A stretch of 64,000 nt of DNA from Algoriphagus taiwanensis (GCF_036245645.1 NZ_BTPE01000005.1:1-64000), one strand, 5' to 3'; counted from the stretch's first letter, positions 7,707 to 17,085 are shown. The notes: generated from the letters alone by a model not told the origin. Numbers and translations: made by a program.

Positions 7707-8288
7707 ATGAAAAACTTCAAACTCATCAAACAGAATATCCCAACTCAGCCATTTCTGGATCAAATCGCATCCATAGCAAATGCATGGGCCGGATCTACTG
7801 GTCGACAAGATAAAATTATGGTTCAACGTGAGGCACTAGCGATTCCTTTGAGAGGTCTGAGGAAATCGGCTATTGGGGATAGAAAGCGTCGGGACGTACA
7901 CGAAAGCCGATGGACAACAGGCAGCAAACAATATCCTTTGTTTGTTCAATTCTTAAAGGACTTTGCCAAGGAAAGAAATGAAATTCTGGGAAGGGCAAAA
8001 ATTGTTTGTTTGCCTGCTGGCAAACAGGTTTACCCACATATCGATCGAGGGGAATACTATCGCGTCAGAAATCGCTATCATTTAGTCCTAAGATCAAGCC
8101 TTGGGTCATGGATGAAAACAGGGGATGAAGAGGTACGAATGCAGGAAGGTGAACTATGGTGGTTTGACAACAATGAGGTTCACGAAGCCCGCAATGATGG
8201 AGATCAGGATCGCATTCACGTGATTTTTGACATGTTGCCTGCCGAACTTGAGGCGGAAGTTTTTAGAGTCCACTCGGCCGCTTTGTAG
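7707..8288 (+). CDS. Aspartyl/asparaginyl beta-hydroxylase-like 2OG-Fe(II) dioxygenase
   Basis: A 193-residue cytosolic protein of the Asp/Asn hydroxylase family. The iron triad is visible: His111 and Asp113 in YPHIDRG, and His159 in NEVHEARN. Arg169 lies ten residues after His159, the same spacing as the 2-oxoglutarate-binding Arg in human AspH. RNRYHLVLRS at 121-130 is the typical core strand. Bacterial members hydroxylate peptide or small-molecule Asp or Asn, or other unknown targets, and several sit in natural-product clusters. Here the gene stands alone between repeat arrays, so no substrate can be inferred. Confidence 0.8.
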   Translation: MKNFKLIKQNIPTQPFLDQIASIANAWAGSTGRQDKIMVQREALAIPLRGLRKSAIGDRKRRDVHESRWTTGSKQYPLFVQFLKDFAKERNEILGRAKIVCLPAGKQVYPHIDRGEYYRVRNRYHLVLRSSLGSWMKTGDEEVRMQEGELWWFDNNEVHEARNDGDQDRIHVIFDMLPAELEAEVFRVHSAAL

Positions 8289-8760
8289 GCGGTTCCAGCC
8301 GTTTGTTCTATTCCTTACAGCATTACTCCCCCTGTTGGGAGTAGTGCCCTTACTTAAGCGGAGTCCTCGGTAGCATCGGGAGCAACCCCGCTTTTCTATT
8401 TTAGGGAATGTGTAATTCTCTTTACCAACTCTGTGGTAATAAAACCCATGCTAAGCCAATCCCCCATACCCCTCCCAAATCTAGTTCGGGACAGGCTTGC
8501 CAAGGGGGTTTGGATTCCATATCCCATCCCAATCTGAATTCCTTTGTGCATGGGCGCCTTTGTGGCCTAAAAATTACACTTTGTGCCCTTTGCGGTGAAT
8601 AATTGACAAAAGGGTTACCCATCCCAATCTGAATTCTTTTGTGCCTTAGCGCCTTTTTGGCCTAAAAATTACTCTTTGTGCCCTTTGTGGTGAAAAATAG
8701 ACAAATGGGTTCTATCCAAATCTGATTTCCTTTAAGTCTTTGTGCCTTCGCTGCCTCATC
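8289..8760 (+). repeat. Intergenic repeats (locus 2)
   Basis: Begins with a GGGAGTAG...CTTAAGCGGAGTCC...CCCCGCTTTTCTATTTTAGG block like those at 2290 and 10838. It then carries two ~95 bp units (CCCAATCTGAATTC, GCGCCTTTTTGGCCTAAAAA, CTTTGTGCCCTTTGTGGTGA) near 8530 and 8625. A CCAAGGGGGTTTGG/CCCCTCCC segment interrupts them. No gene is supported. Confidence 0.6.
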
Positions 8761-9168
8761 TTAAGGAACAAAAGCCCGAACCAAGGAAAAGATAAACAAT
8801 GCAGTCCAGCCAAGTGCACGCCAGCGATTGACTCGGAGGAGCTTTTCGACCGTTTCCTTGGGATTTGCTCCTCGATCAAGTTCACCGTGAACGGGAACAG
8901 CGATGAAAAAGGTATTGATCCAAATCCCTACCAAAATCAATCCATCCACCAGGAAAAGGAGTGGCTCAAAAAGGATTTGCAGAGCAATTACCCCCGTTTG
9001 AATAAACAACATAGGCCCGACGAAATACAGGATTTTGCGGGTATATAGCCCATGCCAGTGATACAGCTTTTCTTTGTCTATATATCTGAAAGAGGGATAA
9101 ATAATGACCTGCACCAACCAAATCAAAACAAAAAATCCCGAGTCTACCGAAAGTCGAATCCATTCCAT
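8761..9168 (-). CDS. Conserved four-TM membrane protein
   Basis: A 135-residue integral membrane protein with spans at about 8-26, 48-66, 70-92 and 117-133. The loop between spans 3 and 4 carries VPVHGELDRGANPKE and NRWRALGWTALF, which look conserved and recall DUF1772/anthrone-oxygenase-like small membrane proteins, though I am not sure of that. It lies 77 bp downstream of another small membrane protein on the same strand and is probably co-transcribed with it. Confidence 0.6.
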   Translation of the reverse strand: MEWIRLSVDSGFFVLIWLVQVIIYPSFRYIDKEKLYHWHGLYTRKILYFVGPMLFIQTGVIALQILFEPLLFLVDGLILVGIWINTFFIAVPVHGELDRGANPKETVEKLLRVNRWRALGWTALFIFSLVRAFVP

Positions 9169-9245
9169 TTTCCTCTATTTTTTTGTGGAGATTCAATGCC
9201 CGAAATCGAAAGCATGATCTCCATTAAAAAGCTCTTGTTTTTGCG

Positions 9246-9656
9246 TTAGCTGAGTTGCCAGCGGGTTTCGGTGTGGACTCTTTTCAGAATCAGAAAAAAG
9301 GGAACCCACCAAATCAGATCATTGGTGTACAGGGTATAGCTGAATTCAAAGGGAATTTCTTTTAGGACCAAATAATTGAACAAGAAACCGATCGGCCCAA
9401 AGATTTTACCCAAGAATCCGACAGCCACGATGGGCCAATGTTTGAGCGGATTGTAGCTTGCCCACCAATAGCCCAAGCCATATACGCCAACGATCATTCC
9501 GGTACCTTGCCAGATGCTGGGATGCTGAAGGGGAGCCATGCCCGTCCACTCGAAAAAACTATGAGGCCAAATGACCACCCAAGCACCCCATAGTATATTG
9601 TAAATTGCTGCCCATTTCAGACAGGCAGACATCCAATCGGGATAATTTTTTTCCAT
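9246..9656 (-). CDS. Conserved four-TM membrane protein
   Basis: A 136-residue protein with four hydrophobic spans. Motifs that look conserved are YNILWGAWVVIWPHSFF (about 18-35), WQGTGMIVGVYGLGYWWA (about 49-66), HWPIVAVGFLGKIFGPIGF (about 73-91) and NDLIWWVPF near the C-terminus. I recall widespread homologues without a reliable function. The ATG at 9656 directly precedes MEKNYPDW. It is first in a likely two-gene minus-strand unit with the gene at 8761-9168. Confidence 0.65.
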   Translation of the reverse strand: MEKNYPDWMSACLKWAAIYNILWGAWVVIWPHSFFEWTGMAPLQHPSIWQGTGMIVGVYGLGYWWASYNPLKHWPIVAVGFLGKIFGPIGFLFNYLVLKEIPFEFSYTLYTNDLIWWVPFFLILKRVHTETRWQLS

Positions 9657-10140
9657 GTCCTAAGGACAATCCCCAAATCAAAAAGTTTGAAAATGTGCTG
9701 AATCTTTTTTCACGAAATAAAACAGATGGGGAAATATTCTCTTTCGATCAAGGGAACTGCGAGTCTAAGTAAAACTTACTCCCCCAGTTTCTGCATTAAA
9801 GACTTGTAATTCCCCCAGTTCCTTGCTAGGGGGGACTTGGTTCCGTTTCCCATCCCAATCTGAATTCCTTTGTGCCTTAGCGCCTTTGTGGCCTAAAAAT
9901 TACTCTTTGTGCCCTTTGTGGCCTAAAAATTACCCTTTGTGCCCTTTGCGGTGAAAAATTGACAAAAGGGTTACCCATTCAAACATGAATTCATTTGTGC
10001 CTTAGCGCCTTTGTGGCCTAAAAATTACTCTTTGTGGCTGTCTAGGATTAAAATTGAGCTATCTCCGACTTTAGCGACCTCTATCCCAACAAATTTGTAA
10101 TTTGGTTGCATCAACTGAATTTTGGCACTAAATCCTTCCC
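9657..10140 (+). repeat. Intergenic repeats (locus 3)
   Basis: After an AT-rich stretch (promoter side of the minus-strand gene) come CCCCCAGTTCCTTGCTAGGG and then the third array: CCCAATCTGAATTCCTTTGT, GCGCCTTTGTGGCCTAAAAA, CTTTGTGCCCTTTGTGGCC, a partial duplication, CTTTGTGCCCTTTGCGGTGA, then another unit from 9966. No gene is seen. The last ~100 bp is presumably the leader of the porin gene at 10141. Confidence 0.6.
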
Positions 10141-10737
10141 ATGAATCGATTTTTGACTGGTACATTAAAGCCATTTCTTGTCCTTTGTTTTATAATGGTT
10201 TCCTATCGTGGTTATGCTCAGGAGATTGCTACACAGGATGGGGATAAGGCTCAATATGGAATCAAAGCAGGAATCAACTTTGCTGAACTTTGGGGTAAAG
10301 ATGCCCTTCCTGAAAGTGACCGAAAAGTTGGCTACTCACTTGGTGCTTATGCTTCATACAAGCTCTCCAAGGACCTTAAGCTGCAGCCGGAAATCATTTG
10401 GTCACTGCAAGGGGAAGATTCCAAGGAAAGTGGTAGATATAAAATTTCTTACATCAATATTCCTTTAATGCTGAAATGGATCGAAGGGAAATTCTATTCT
10501 GAACTAGGCCCTCAGCTGGGTTTGCTGACTATCAACACATCCAAATCTGTTCCTGAGGAACTCCAACTTGAAAACTTCGAGACTTTTGATTTTTCCATTA
10601 ATCTAGGACTTGGATATAAGGTAGCGGAAGACTGGACCCTTGGTCTGAGGTACAGCCAAGGACTAAGTAATATTGCAGAAGGTCGCGACTTGAAAAACAG
10701 TGTGATTTATGTGGGTTTGGCCTACAGGATATTTTAG
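10141..10737 (+). CDS. Outer-membrane beta-barrel protein (PorT/OMP_b-brl type)
   Basis: A 198-residue protein with a signal peptide ending near GYAQ (residues 1-27). The mature protein starts with QYGIKAGINFAELWG, typical of the Bacteroidota outer-membrane beta-barrel family. Alternating strands follow (YSLGAYASYKLSKDLKLQPE, YINIPLMLKW, YSELGPQLGLL) and a final strand ends in aromatic Phe (VIYVGLAYRIF). It most likely forms an eight-stranded barrel. The cargo or role is unknown. Monocistronic. Confidence 0.8.
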   Translation: MNRFLTGTLKPFLVLCFIMVSYRGYAQEIATQDGDKAQYGIKAGINFAELWGKDALPESDRKVGYSLGAYASYKLSKDLKLQPEIIWSLQGEDSKESGRYKISYINIPLMLKWIEGKFYSELGPQLGLLTINTSKSVPEELQLENFETFDFSINLGLGYKVAEDWTLGLRYSQGLSNIAEGRDLKNSVIYVGLAYRIF

Positions 10738-11203
10738 TAAAATATCTTTGCCTTTACCTGTCGAGATGCAGAAAAACTGCTGATTCATTCATTTTTCAGG
10801 GGGATACCTAACCGGTCGTTTTCTCTATCAAGCCCCCTCTGATGGCAGAATATCCAATTAGAACCAAGCGCAGGTTTGCAACTCCGCTTTTTTGTTTTAA
10901 AAAATTTCTAACTCCTCCCCTGAAGGATGGCTTCCAGAAAGCATGTCCCAAGAATCAGAATTAACCGTCACTTGGGGACTTTCACTTTTAGGAACGACCG
11001 ATATTTAATCTATATTCACCATTCCATGCATGCAAAGATCTGTTTTTGAAGGCATCCCGATTTCAGAATGGAGTCTTGTTCTTCCATTAAAGATTGTGAC
11101 CTATGGGCCAAAAAAGTCCTGAGACAAGGACACCCTACAGAAGCCAAAGACAGTAAGTGATGATGAAAACCCTCTTTAAAAATCAAATCGATTAATCAAA
11201 AAA
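10738..11203. repeat. Intergenic repeats before the DUF1593 gene
   Basis: CCCCCTCTGATGGCAGAATA and AAGCGCAGGTTTGCAACTCC near 10838-10887 repeat the block seen at 2290 and 8325. CACTTGGGGACTTT and ATCTATATTCACCATTCCAT near 10970-11026 repeat 4966-5072. The remaining bases up to 11203 look like an ordinary AT-rich leader. No gene is supported. Confidence 0.5.
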
Positions 11204-12637
11204 ATGAAAACTTTAAGAGTTCACTACCTTCTTATTCTTTTCCTGTTACTTTTTCAAAAAGGATTTTCCCAAATCAATGCCAAAAGCAGGGTGATAATCC
11301 TGTCTGACATTGAAGCAGATCCTGATGATGCTCAGTCCTTTGTTCGTTTGCTTTTATATTCCAACCAAATAGATATCAAGGGAATGATAGCAACGACCTC
11401 TTGCTGGCAAAAAAACAGGGTAGCCCCTGAATCCATCAAAAAAATTGTAAAAGCCTACGGAAGAGTTCAAGCCAACCTGAATAAACACGAGGCTGGATTT
11501 CCTACCGAAAACGAACTTTTGCTAACCATAAAACAGGGATTGGCAAAATATGGTATGACGGGGGTTGGCAAAGGTCAGGATTCAGAAGGATCTGAATGGA
11601 TTATTAAAACTCTTGAGGACGACGACCCAAGACCCTTGCATATATCAGTATGGGGCGGAGCAAATACGTTGGCGCAGGCATTATTCAAGTTAAAAGAGAC
11701 GAAAAATGCCAGAGAATTACAGCGGCTCATTTCAAAACTCAGAGTTTACACGATTTCCGACCAGGATGACAGCGGTATTTGGATACGAAATACCTTCCCG
11801 GACCTTCATTACATAGTGAGCCCCGGTGATGATTATGGAAGTGCAACATGGATTGCAATAAACAGTCAAATAAAAGGAATCAGTAATGAAGAAATCAGCA
11901 ACCGATGGCTAGCACAAAACATACAACAAGGTCATGGACCACTCGGAGCAGCCTATCCGGATGTGGCTTGGGGATTAGAAGGGGATACGCCTGCATATTT
12001 AAATCTAATTCCCAATGGATTAAACAATCCGGAACATCCTAACTGGGGGGGCTGGGGTGGTCGTTACGAGTTGTATAAGCCCGATTTCAGCAAGCAAAAG
12101 AAAGGTAATTCGGGTGTTCCTTTTGAACCTGAAACAAGGGCAATATGGACCAATGCCACAGACTATTACCGGCATTTCATTCCAAACAATTTCGGTAGAG
12201 CGATCAAATTAGACACTACCCAGTATAACGACAACAAAGCTTCTCTATGGCGTTGGCGTGAAGATTTTCAAAACGATTTTGCGGCTCGAATGGATTGGTG
12301 TTTAGCCGAATATAGCCATGCAAACCACCCCCCGGTCCCGGTAATTAATCAGGAAGATGAAATTACGGTAATATCCGGTCAGGGATTTGGTATAGATGCA
12401 TCAGATACTTACGACCCGGATGGGGATAGCTTCAGCTATTTATGGTTTGACTATCCTGAGGCGGGTACCTATAAAAAATCCCTCAATATTTCTCCTGAAA
12501 ATTATAATAATATTTGGCTAACCGCCCCTGAAGTAGAGAAACAAGAATCAGTACATATCATTCTAAAAATTACTGACAAAGGAACTCCTCAGTTATCCAG
12601 ATATAAAAGAATTATTGTAACCGTATTACCAAAATAG
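11204..12637 (+). CDS. Secreted DUF1593 (nucleoside-hydrolase-like) protein
   Basis: A 477-residue protein with a signal peptide (residues 1-22, ending GFSQ). The N-terminal domain has RVIILSDIEADPDDAQSFVR at 28-47, an Asp-rich metal site like the DxDxDD loop of nucleoside hydrolases, then WGGANTLAQALFKLK near 148 and YTISDQDDSGIWIRNTFP near 190. This is the DUF1593 fold. The C-terminal ~95 residues form an Ig/cadherin-like beta domain with DASDTYDPDGDSFSYLW. Homologues are often annotated as sugar- or cellulose-binding and occur with polysaccharide degradation genes. Here it stands alone. The substrate is unknown; glycoside or nucleoside cleavage is inference from the fold. Confidence 0.8.
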   Translation: MKTLRVHYLLILFLLLFQKGFSQINAKSRVIILSDIEADPDDAQSFVRLLLYSNQIDIKGMIATTSCWQKNRVAPESIKKIVKAYGRVQANLNKHEAGFPTENELLLTIKQGLAKYGMTGVGKGQDSEGSEWIIKTLEDDDPRPLHISVWGGANTLAQALFKLKETKNARELQRLISKLRVYTISDQDDSGIWIRNTFPDLHYIVSPGDDYGSATWIAINSQIKGISNEEISNRWLAQNIQQGHGPLGAAYPDVAWGLEGDTPAYLNLIPNGLNNPEHPNWGGWGGRYELYKPDFSKQKKGNSGVPFEPETRAIWTNATDYYRHFIPNNFGRAIKLDTTQYNDNKASLWRWREDFQNDFAARMDWCLAEYSHANHPPVPVINQEDEITVISGQGFGIDASDTYDPDGDSFSYLWFDYPEAGTYKKSLNISPENYNNIWLTAPEVEKQESVHIILKITDKGTPQLSRYKRIIVTVLPK

Positions 12638-12880
12638 CTATTTCCTACTGCCAAAGGACTAGCCTCCACTTTTCCTATTGACTTAGCTGGCTTTTTATGT
12701 TAACTCCTCAATCTCCCAAGGATTCCAGACAACCTGTAATCCCTGGCTTACTGATTTGTAAGTTGATTCTGATAGAAAAGCCTAAACGGCCTATTCAGCG
12801 GTTGGAAATCGGCTTTCATTTCAAAGGTGTTTGCAATTTTCCTCACCAATTTCCCTTTACCGCCTTTCCTCACCTAAAAA

Positions 12881-13948
12881 TCATCCATCTTTCAACACAT
12901 CCTTCAATACCCTAGCTGTATTATCCAGCAAAATCTTTTTTACCTCTAAAGAAGATAGGCCTCGCTCTATTAGTGCTGTGGCTAAAGTGGGAATTTGCTG
13001 ATAAGTATCCAGCACAGGTTTGAAATTGCTGTCCATGTCGGTCCCGATTCCCACATAGTCAATTCCCACTACATCAACCAGGCGGAGAATATTTTCCACA
13101 TATTCTTCAAAACTTTGGTTGAAGCCGGAGGGCCAGGCACCAATCACCCCTCCCGTTTGCGCGATGAGTTTGGCATGCTCCGGGGAAATCGCCCGAGCCG
13201 CAATGGGACGGTCGGCCTCCATTTTCAGGATACTGTGAGATAAAATAATTGGAGACTGAGTAAGGCTGACCACATCCTGAACAGTCTCAAATGAGGCATG
13301 GGCCACATCGATCACCATCCCTAGGGCATTCATCTTCCGAACAACCTCCTTTCCCAAGGGAGAAAGACCATGGTGGATGGCCTCATGAGTTTGCAAATCC
13401 CCCAAGGGATTGGGGGCATAATGCACCAACTGAATCGAGCGCACCCCATCCGTATACACTTCGTCGAGTTGATCTGCTGCCTCTAGGAAATCTCCCCCTT
13501 CACAACTGAGAAATCCTGCGGTCTGACCCTTTGCAATGGCTTGGGTTAGATCCTTTGGATTTTTGGCTAGGCTTAAGGAATTGATCGAAAAGAGATTGCT
13601 GAGCGTAGCCAATTGCCGCTTGTATTCTTTCCAGCCATCCCCTTTTCCAAACATGCCAGTAGGCACGATCCCGGTTTCGGTACGCTTTAGCAAGGGCCGA
13701 TCCATGACCATACTGAGAAATACTCCCGACACATTTCCCATTTGCATGTCTCGAACGGTTTTGGACACGCCTTCCTCACCGGGAAAGGTTTCCATTCCTT
13801 TCATAAAGAAATTTCCGGGATGGGCATGCAGATCGAAGGCAGGGAAGATCTCGTTTTCATCCTCTTTCAAAAACGAAAAACTCATCCCGGTAAAGGAAAG
13901 TCCGGCTAAAGCAATCGCCTGTCGAAGAAACTCTTTGCGTGTGGTCAT
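12881..13948 (-). CDS. Membrane dipeptidase (peptidase M19 family)
   Basis: A zinc dipeptidase-family protein of 355 residues from ATG 13948. The N-terminus TTRKEFLRQAIALAGLSF is a Tat-like signal with Arg-Lys in place of the twin Arg. The metal site starts with FDLHAHPGNF (HxH rather than the common HxD). It continues with the bridging Glu in FLSCEGGD, His in IDVAHASF, His in PIILSHS, and the Asp motif GIGTDMDSNF. Relatives cleave dipeptides, D-amino-acid dipeptides or related amides in the periplasm. The gene is alone and convergent with the DUF1593 gene. The HxH variant occurs in some bacterial branches and may alter specificity. Confidence 0.8.
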   Translation of the reverse strand: MTTRKEFLRQAIALAGLSFTGMSFSFLKEDENEIFPAFDLHAHPGNFFMKGMETFPGEEGVSKTVRDMQMGNVSGVFLSMVMDRPLLKRTETGIVPTGMFGKGDGWKEYKRQLATLSNLFSINSLSLAKNPKDLTQAIAKGQTAGFLSCEGGDFLEAADQLDEVYTDGVRSIQLVHYAPNPLGDLQTHEAIHHGLSPLGKEVVRKMNALGMVIDVAHASFETVQDVVSLTQSPIILSHSILKMEADRPIAARAISPEHAKLIAQTGGVIGAWPSGFNQSFEEYVENILRLVDVVGIDYVGIGTDMDSNFKPVLDTYQQIPTLATALIERGLSSLEVKKILLDNTARVLKDVLKDG

Positions 13949-13978
13949 GGATATAAGATACAAAAAGTGGAAAGGATT

Positions 13979-14300
13979 TCATGATAAATCTCCCTTACCT
14001 CCTTTTAAAATGGGGGAGTTTTTCCTGTTCTAGGGCAATGTTTAAAATCCGAAAAGAACATTCTTTTATTGATAAATTTTGTTCTGAGCAAAAGTGCGGT
14101 GGGTGGAATTGGCCGCGAGGGTGCGGTAGGAAGGTGCGTGAGGAGCATAGCCAATTCTTGACCTTTTGGTTCTTTTGGGTCAAGCCAAAAGAACAGAGAA
14201 AAATCCTTAAGGACTGCTTAATAATACAATAACAAAAATTGGCTCCCCTTCTAATCAAGGAGAAATCTTACCATTTGAAACTACCCAGCCCCAGTTAAAA
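13979..14300. repeat. Intergenic repeats with a 10-bp perfect hairpin
   Basis: The 364 bp between the dipeptidase and greB hold no gene. GTTCTTTTGG (14169-14178) and CCAAAAGAAC (14185-14194) form a perfect hairpin with a six-base loop, inside a dispersed-repeat-like stretch (TTTTGGTTCTTTTGGGTCAA). A TCTCCCTTACCTCCTTTTAA block near 13988 also looks repetitive. A run-through frame at 13995-14258 has no protein character. Confidence 0.5.
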
Positions 14301-14312
14301 GAAGCTGATTTG

Positions 14313-14786
14313 CTACTTCTCGTACTCAATCTTCCTGATCTTCCAAGCCATCTGCATAGTCGGAGTTTGGACGATCGCCTCATCCCCTACTTCTTTTTTG
14401 AGCAGGGCCTGCGCCATTGGAGAATCTACTGAAATGTAATCCCTCCGTTCAAAAATCTCCTCCCCACCTACGATTCGGATGCGAATCTTGTGTCCTTTAG
14501 CATTTTCCACCTCCACCCAAGCCCCGAACATGACTTTTCCTTCCTGAAAAGGGGTGTAGGGAATCACCTTCAGATTATCCAGCATTTTTCGTAGGTAATG
14601 CACGCGACGGTCGATTTCCCGAAGACGTTTTTTGTTGTAGGTATAATCGGCATTTTCGGAGCGGTCCCCCAAGCTTGCCGCCCAGGCTACCTTTTGGGTA
14701 GTCTCCGGACGCTCCACCTTCCACAGGTGATCCAATTCGGCCTTCAGCTTTTCCAGGCCTTCGGGAGTAATCCACAGTGTTTTCAT
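14313..14786 (-). CDS. greB: Transcript cleavage factor GreB-type
   Basis: A 157-residue GreA/GreB factor. It rescues arrested RNA polymerase by stimulating cleavage of backtracked RNA. The N-terminal coiled coil carries the tip motif SLGDRSENADYTYNKKRL (about 37-54), including the acidic pair (Asp, Glu) that coordinates the catalytic metal. REIDRRVHYLRKML follows, which is more GreB-like than GreA-like. The C-terminal FKBP-like domain runs from about residue 80. Length matches E. coli GreB (158). The ATG at 14786 starts directly at MKTLWITPEGLEKLK. Monocistronic. Confidence 0.85.
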   Translation of the reverse strand: MKTLWITPEGLEKLKAELDHLWKVERPETTQKVAWAASLGDRSENADYTYNKKRLREIDRRVHYLRKMLDNLKVIPYTPFQEGKVMFGAWVEVENAKGHKIRIRIVGGEEIFERRDYISVDSPMAQALLKKEVGDEAIVQTPTMQMAWKIRKIEYEK

Positions 14787-14879
14787 TTTGATAAGATTGG
14801 AAGATTAGAAGATTGAAAAATTAAAAGATTGATTTTAGTAAATCCATTGATCCATACTTATTGCTCATTGATGATTGGC

Positions 14880-14990
14880 TATTGATAATTGCTTCACTAG
14901 CGCAAGCCCGCCTGGAGGACGGACAGGTCTCCTGACCTGCCTGCAGCAGGCAGGCTTGTGCTTTGCATCAGCCCTTTCTTTAGCCTTTAA
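14880..14990. repeat. GC-rich palindromic repeat
   Basis: GCCCGCCTGGAGGACGGACA and CCTGCCTGCAGCAGGCAGG (near 14936-14954) form nested hairpins (CCTGCCTG/CAGGCAGG) in an otherwise AT-rich spacer. The block shares GCCTGC/GCAGGC words with the mosaic at 3090-3125, so it is probably a dispersed extragenic repeat. Confidence 0.45.
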
Positions 14991-15018
14991 AATTTTCTAT
15001 TGCAAAATAATTTATCGG

Positions 15019-15630
15019 CTAATTACCGTCAGCCAAATACTCCCGCAGACTTTTGAAGGTTTCGAATGGTCCTTCAGCCAGGGATAAATTCATCAGCCAG
15101 GCAGGGATAGAACCTCCCGGATCGATCAAAATGCTGTGTTTGATCTCTATATGATGATCATCCACCACCTGAATGTACCAATGTGCCTCACTCAGAGGAA
15201 CTCGTACAAATCCATCACGGGGAGGAATAAATCCAGGTCTACCGATAGCAGAAAAATGATATTCGTTGGGCTTACTTCCCTTTGACATTTTCACCTGTAG
15301 GATCAAGTCCCTGTTGGAAACAGGCCAAGGAGTCTGCAGCTCAGCACGATAGACAAATTCCTCTGATGAAATTCGCTTCAGCATTTCCGTTTTCCGGATT
15401 TTGTATTGCCATTTGTGGAAGTTATCCAGATCAAACAAAGCCTCCGAAAGTGCTTCAATAGAAGTAGAAACCGTGAAACTCGACTGGATAGAATTAATCT
15501 TGGAGTCTTCCATTTTACAGGTGTAGACTTCGATGCCCTCAGCAGATTTTCGAAGCTCACAATCCTTTTGCTGTGTCCCAAATGGAAAAGTGAAGAAGGT
15601 TAAAAGGGCAATCGTAAGGGTAATTCTCAA
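15019..15630 (-). CDS. START-domain protein, exported
   Basis: A 203-residue protein. The first ~19 residues (RITLTIALLTFFTFPFG) look like a signal peptide. The rest is a START/SRPBCC lipid-binding fold: the GIEVYTCKMEDSKINSIQSS strand pair, a helix with LFDLDNFHKWQYKIRKTE, the PVSNRDLILQVKMS strand and a C-terminal amphipathic helix. Such proteins bind a hydrophobic ligand in a cavity; the ligand is unknown. No ATG is available before the mature region, so translation probably starts at TTG 15630. Confidence 0.75.
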   Translation of the reverse strand: MRITLTIALLTFFTFPFGTQQKDCELRKSAEGIEVYTCKMEDSKINSIQSSFTVSTSIEALSEALFDLDNFHKWQYKIRKTEMLKRISSEEFVYRAELQTPWPVSNRDLILQVKMSKGSKPNEYHFSAIGRPGFIPPRDGFVRVPLSEAHWYIQVVDDHHIEIKHSILIDPGGSIPAWLMNLSLAEGPFETFKSLREYLADGN

Positions 15631-15871
15631 GGCTTGGTATTTTCAGGGTTACTTGAAATCGAAAATAGGGTAAAAAGTTTACTTCCCTATTCTGAAAAAC
15701 AAGCATATTCTTACTTTACCCTAGGGAAACCTACAAGCCCCATCTCGAGGGAAAGATTTTGTCAGACAATTAGGCTTTAGAAAAGAAAAAATAATCCATA
15801 AGTCTGAGTATTGGTCAGGCACAAAACTCCACCTTCCACCATTTACCAAAAAATCAGTAGATTAAGCATAA

Positions 15872-16636
15872 ATGGCACTATCGATGAATTGTAAGAACTG
15901 CGGAAATCTGGTAGAGGAAAACTTTTGCGGGAATTGCGGTCAAAGCATAAAGATCAGCAGGATCAATTTTTCAGGTTTTATCAATGACCTTTCCGATTCG
16001 GTATTTCAAGTCAATCGGGGGCTGTTTTTCACTATTTGGGAATTGATTGTGAGACCCGGAATTGCTATAAAAAACTTTCTTCAAGGAAAGAGAAAACCCT
16101 ATTTCAAGCCTTTTGCTTTTTTATTGACTACTTCTACCTTTTACTTCCTTTTGGCCGAATTCACAGATCAAAGTACCTGGCTGGACTCCTTTTATTCAGG
16201 CTGGATCTCAGGTGCCTCAGATCTAAACCAAGAATCCAATGCGGAAAAAGTGTTGAGCTGGTTTGTTTACAATTTTCGGATATCGACTTTGTTTCTTCTT
16301 CCTGTTTATTCTTTTGCATGCTTCCTTTCCTTTCGAAAATTTGGATTCAATTTTCTTGAGTTCATTGTCATCAACTGCTATGTCTCAGGGCAGCAAGCTT
16401 TAATTTACGGAATCTGTACTTTGGGAGAGGCCCTGTTTCAAAACCAGTTGTTTGAGAGTAGTTCCTTCTTTTTGTCCACGGGGTATGCCTTTTGGGTATT
16501 TTGGAAACTATTTGATCAAGCCAAGCCGGCCGGAAGAGTTTTCCGTACCCTTCTTACCTATTTGCTCTACCTCACTTTTGGGACACTCTTACTATTTGCA
16601 GCTATGGCTGTAATCACTTTAGCTCAAAAAATTTGA
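15872..16636 (+). CDS. DUF3667-type membrane protein with N-terminal zinc ribbon
   Basis: A 254-residue protein. Residues 7-24 form a two-knuckle zinc ribbon (CKNCGNLVEENFCGNCGQ). A linker typical of DUF3667 follows (INDLSDSVFQVNRGLFFTIWEL, split by IVRPGIAIKNFLQGKRKPYF), then about five membrane spans from residue 80. The family is common in Bacteroidota and uncharacterised; the ribbon faces the cytosol. The gene is followed by two other small plus-strand genes that need not be related. Confidence 0.75.
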   Translation: MALSMNCKNCGNLVEENFCGNCGQSIKISRINFSGFINDLSDSVFQVNRGLFFTIWELIVRPGIAIKNFLQGKRKPYFKPFAFLLTTSTFYFLLAEFTDQSTWLDSFYSGWISGASDLNQESNAEKVLSWFVYNFRISTLFLLPVYSFACFLSFRKFGFNFLEFIVINCYVSGQQALIYGICTLGEALFQNQLFESSSFFLSTGYAFWVFWKLFDQAKPAGRVFRTLLTYLLYLTFGTLLLFAAMAVITLAQKI

Positions 16637-16708
16637 TATCTTAAAGAATGATTTACCAGCTGAGTCGGAATGAAAACCGATTGAATGACTTTTAAAACCA
16701 ATTGAAAA

Positions 16709-16981
16709 ATGGAAAAGAATAATTATGAAGAGATGAGTAACGAGCAATTGCTAGCCGAGGTAAAAAAGGAAAAAACCTCCAAAAAATACCATGCTTTTGG
16801 GATTGGCTTTCTTGCCGGAATTCTGATTTTTGGGTTTGGAGCATGGATTCTTTCGCCAGAAAAGCGAATCGGATTCCTGATTCCGATGATTTTTCCAGTC
16901 TTTTTTATCTACAAACTCCTAAAAAATCCAAGAAACACTTCTGAACTAGAAAAGGTCCTGAAAGAGCGGGGTTTGATTTAA
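16709..16981 (+). CDS. Small two-TM membrane protein
   Basis: A 90-residue protein with an acidic N-terminus (MEKNNYEEMSNEQLLAEVKK), then a tight pair of hydrophobic spans at about 32-48 and 55-70. The C-terminal motif LLKNPRNTSELEKVLKERG resembles tails of redox- or stress-linked small membrane proteins in this phylum. I recognise no named family. It lies 72 bp after the DUF3667 gene. Confidence 0.55.
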   Translation: MEKNNYEEMSNEQLLAEVKKEKTSKKYHAFGIGFLAGILIFGFGAWILSPEKRIGFLIPMIFPVFFIYKLLKNPRNTSELEKVLKERGLI

Positions 16982-17085
16982 GTGAATCATTGGCTTTTTC
17001 TGAAAGGAAAAAAGAAAAGCCTTGAATTTTGGGTAACTTTAAACAAAGGCCAAGCCTTTTTTACAGCCACCAAACCCTCAATACG

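Noticed and set aside
7219..10040. CRISPR array
   Set aside because: Repeat units abut each other and vary along their length. There are no short identical repeats with unique spacers and no cas genes.
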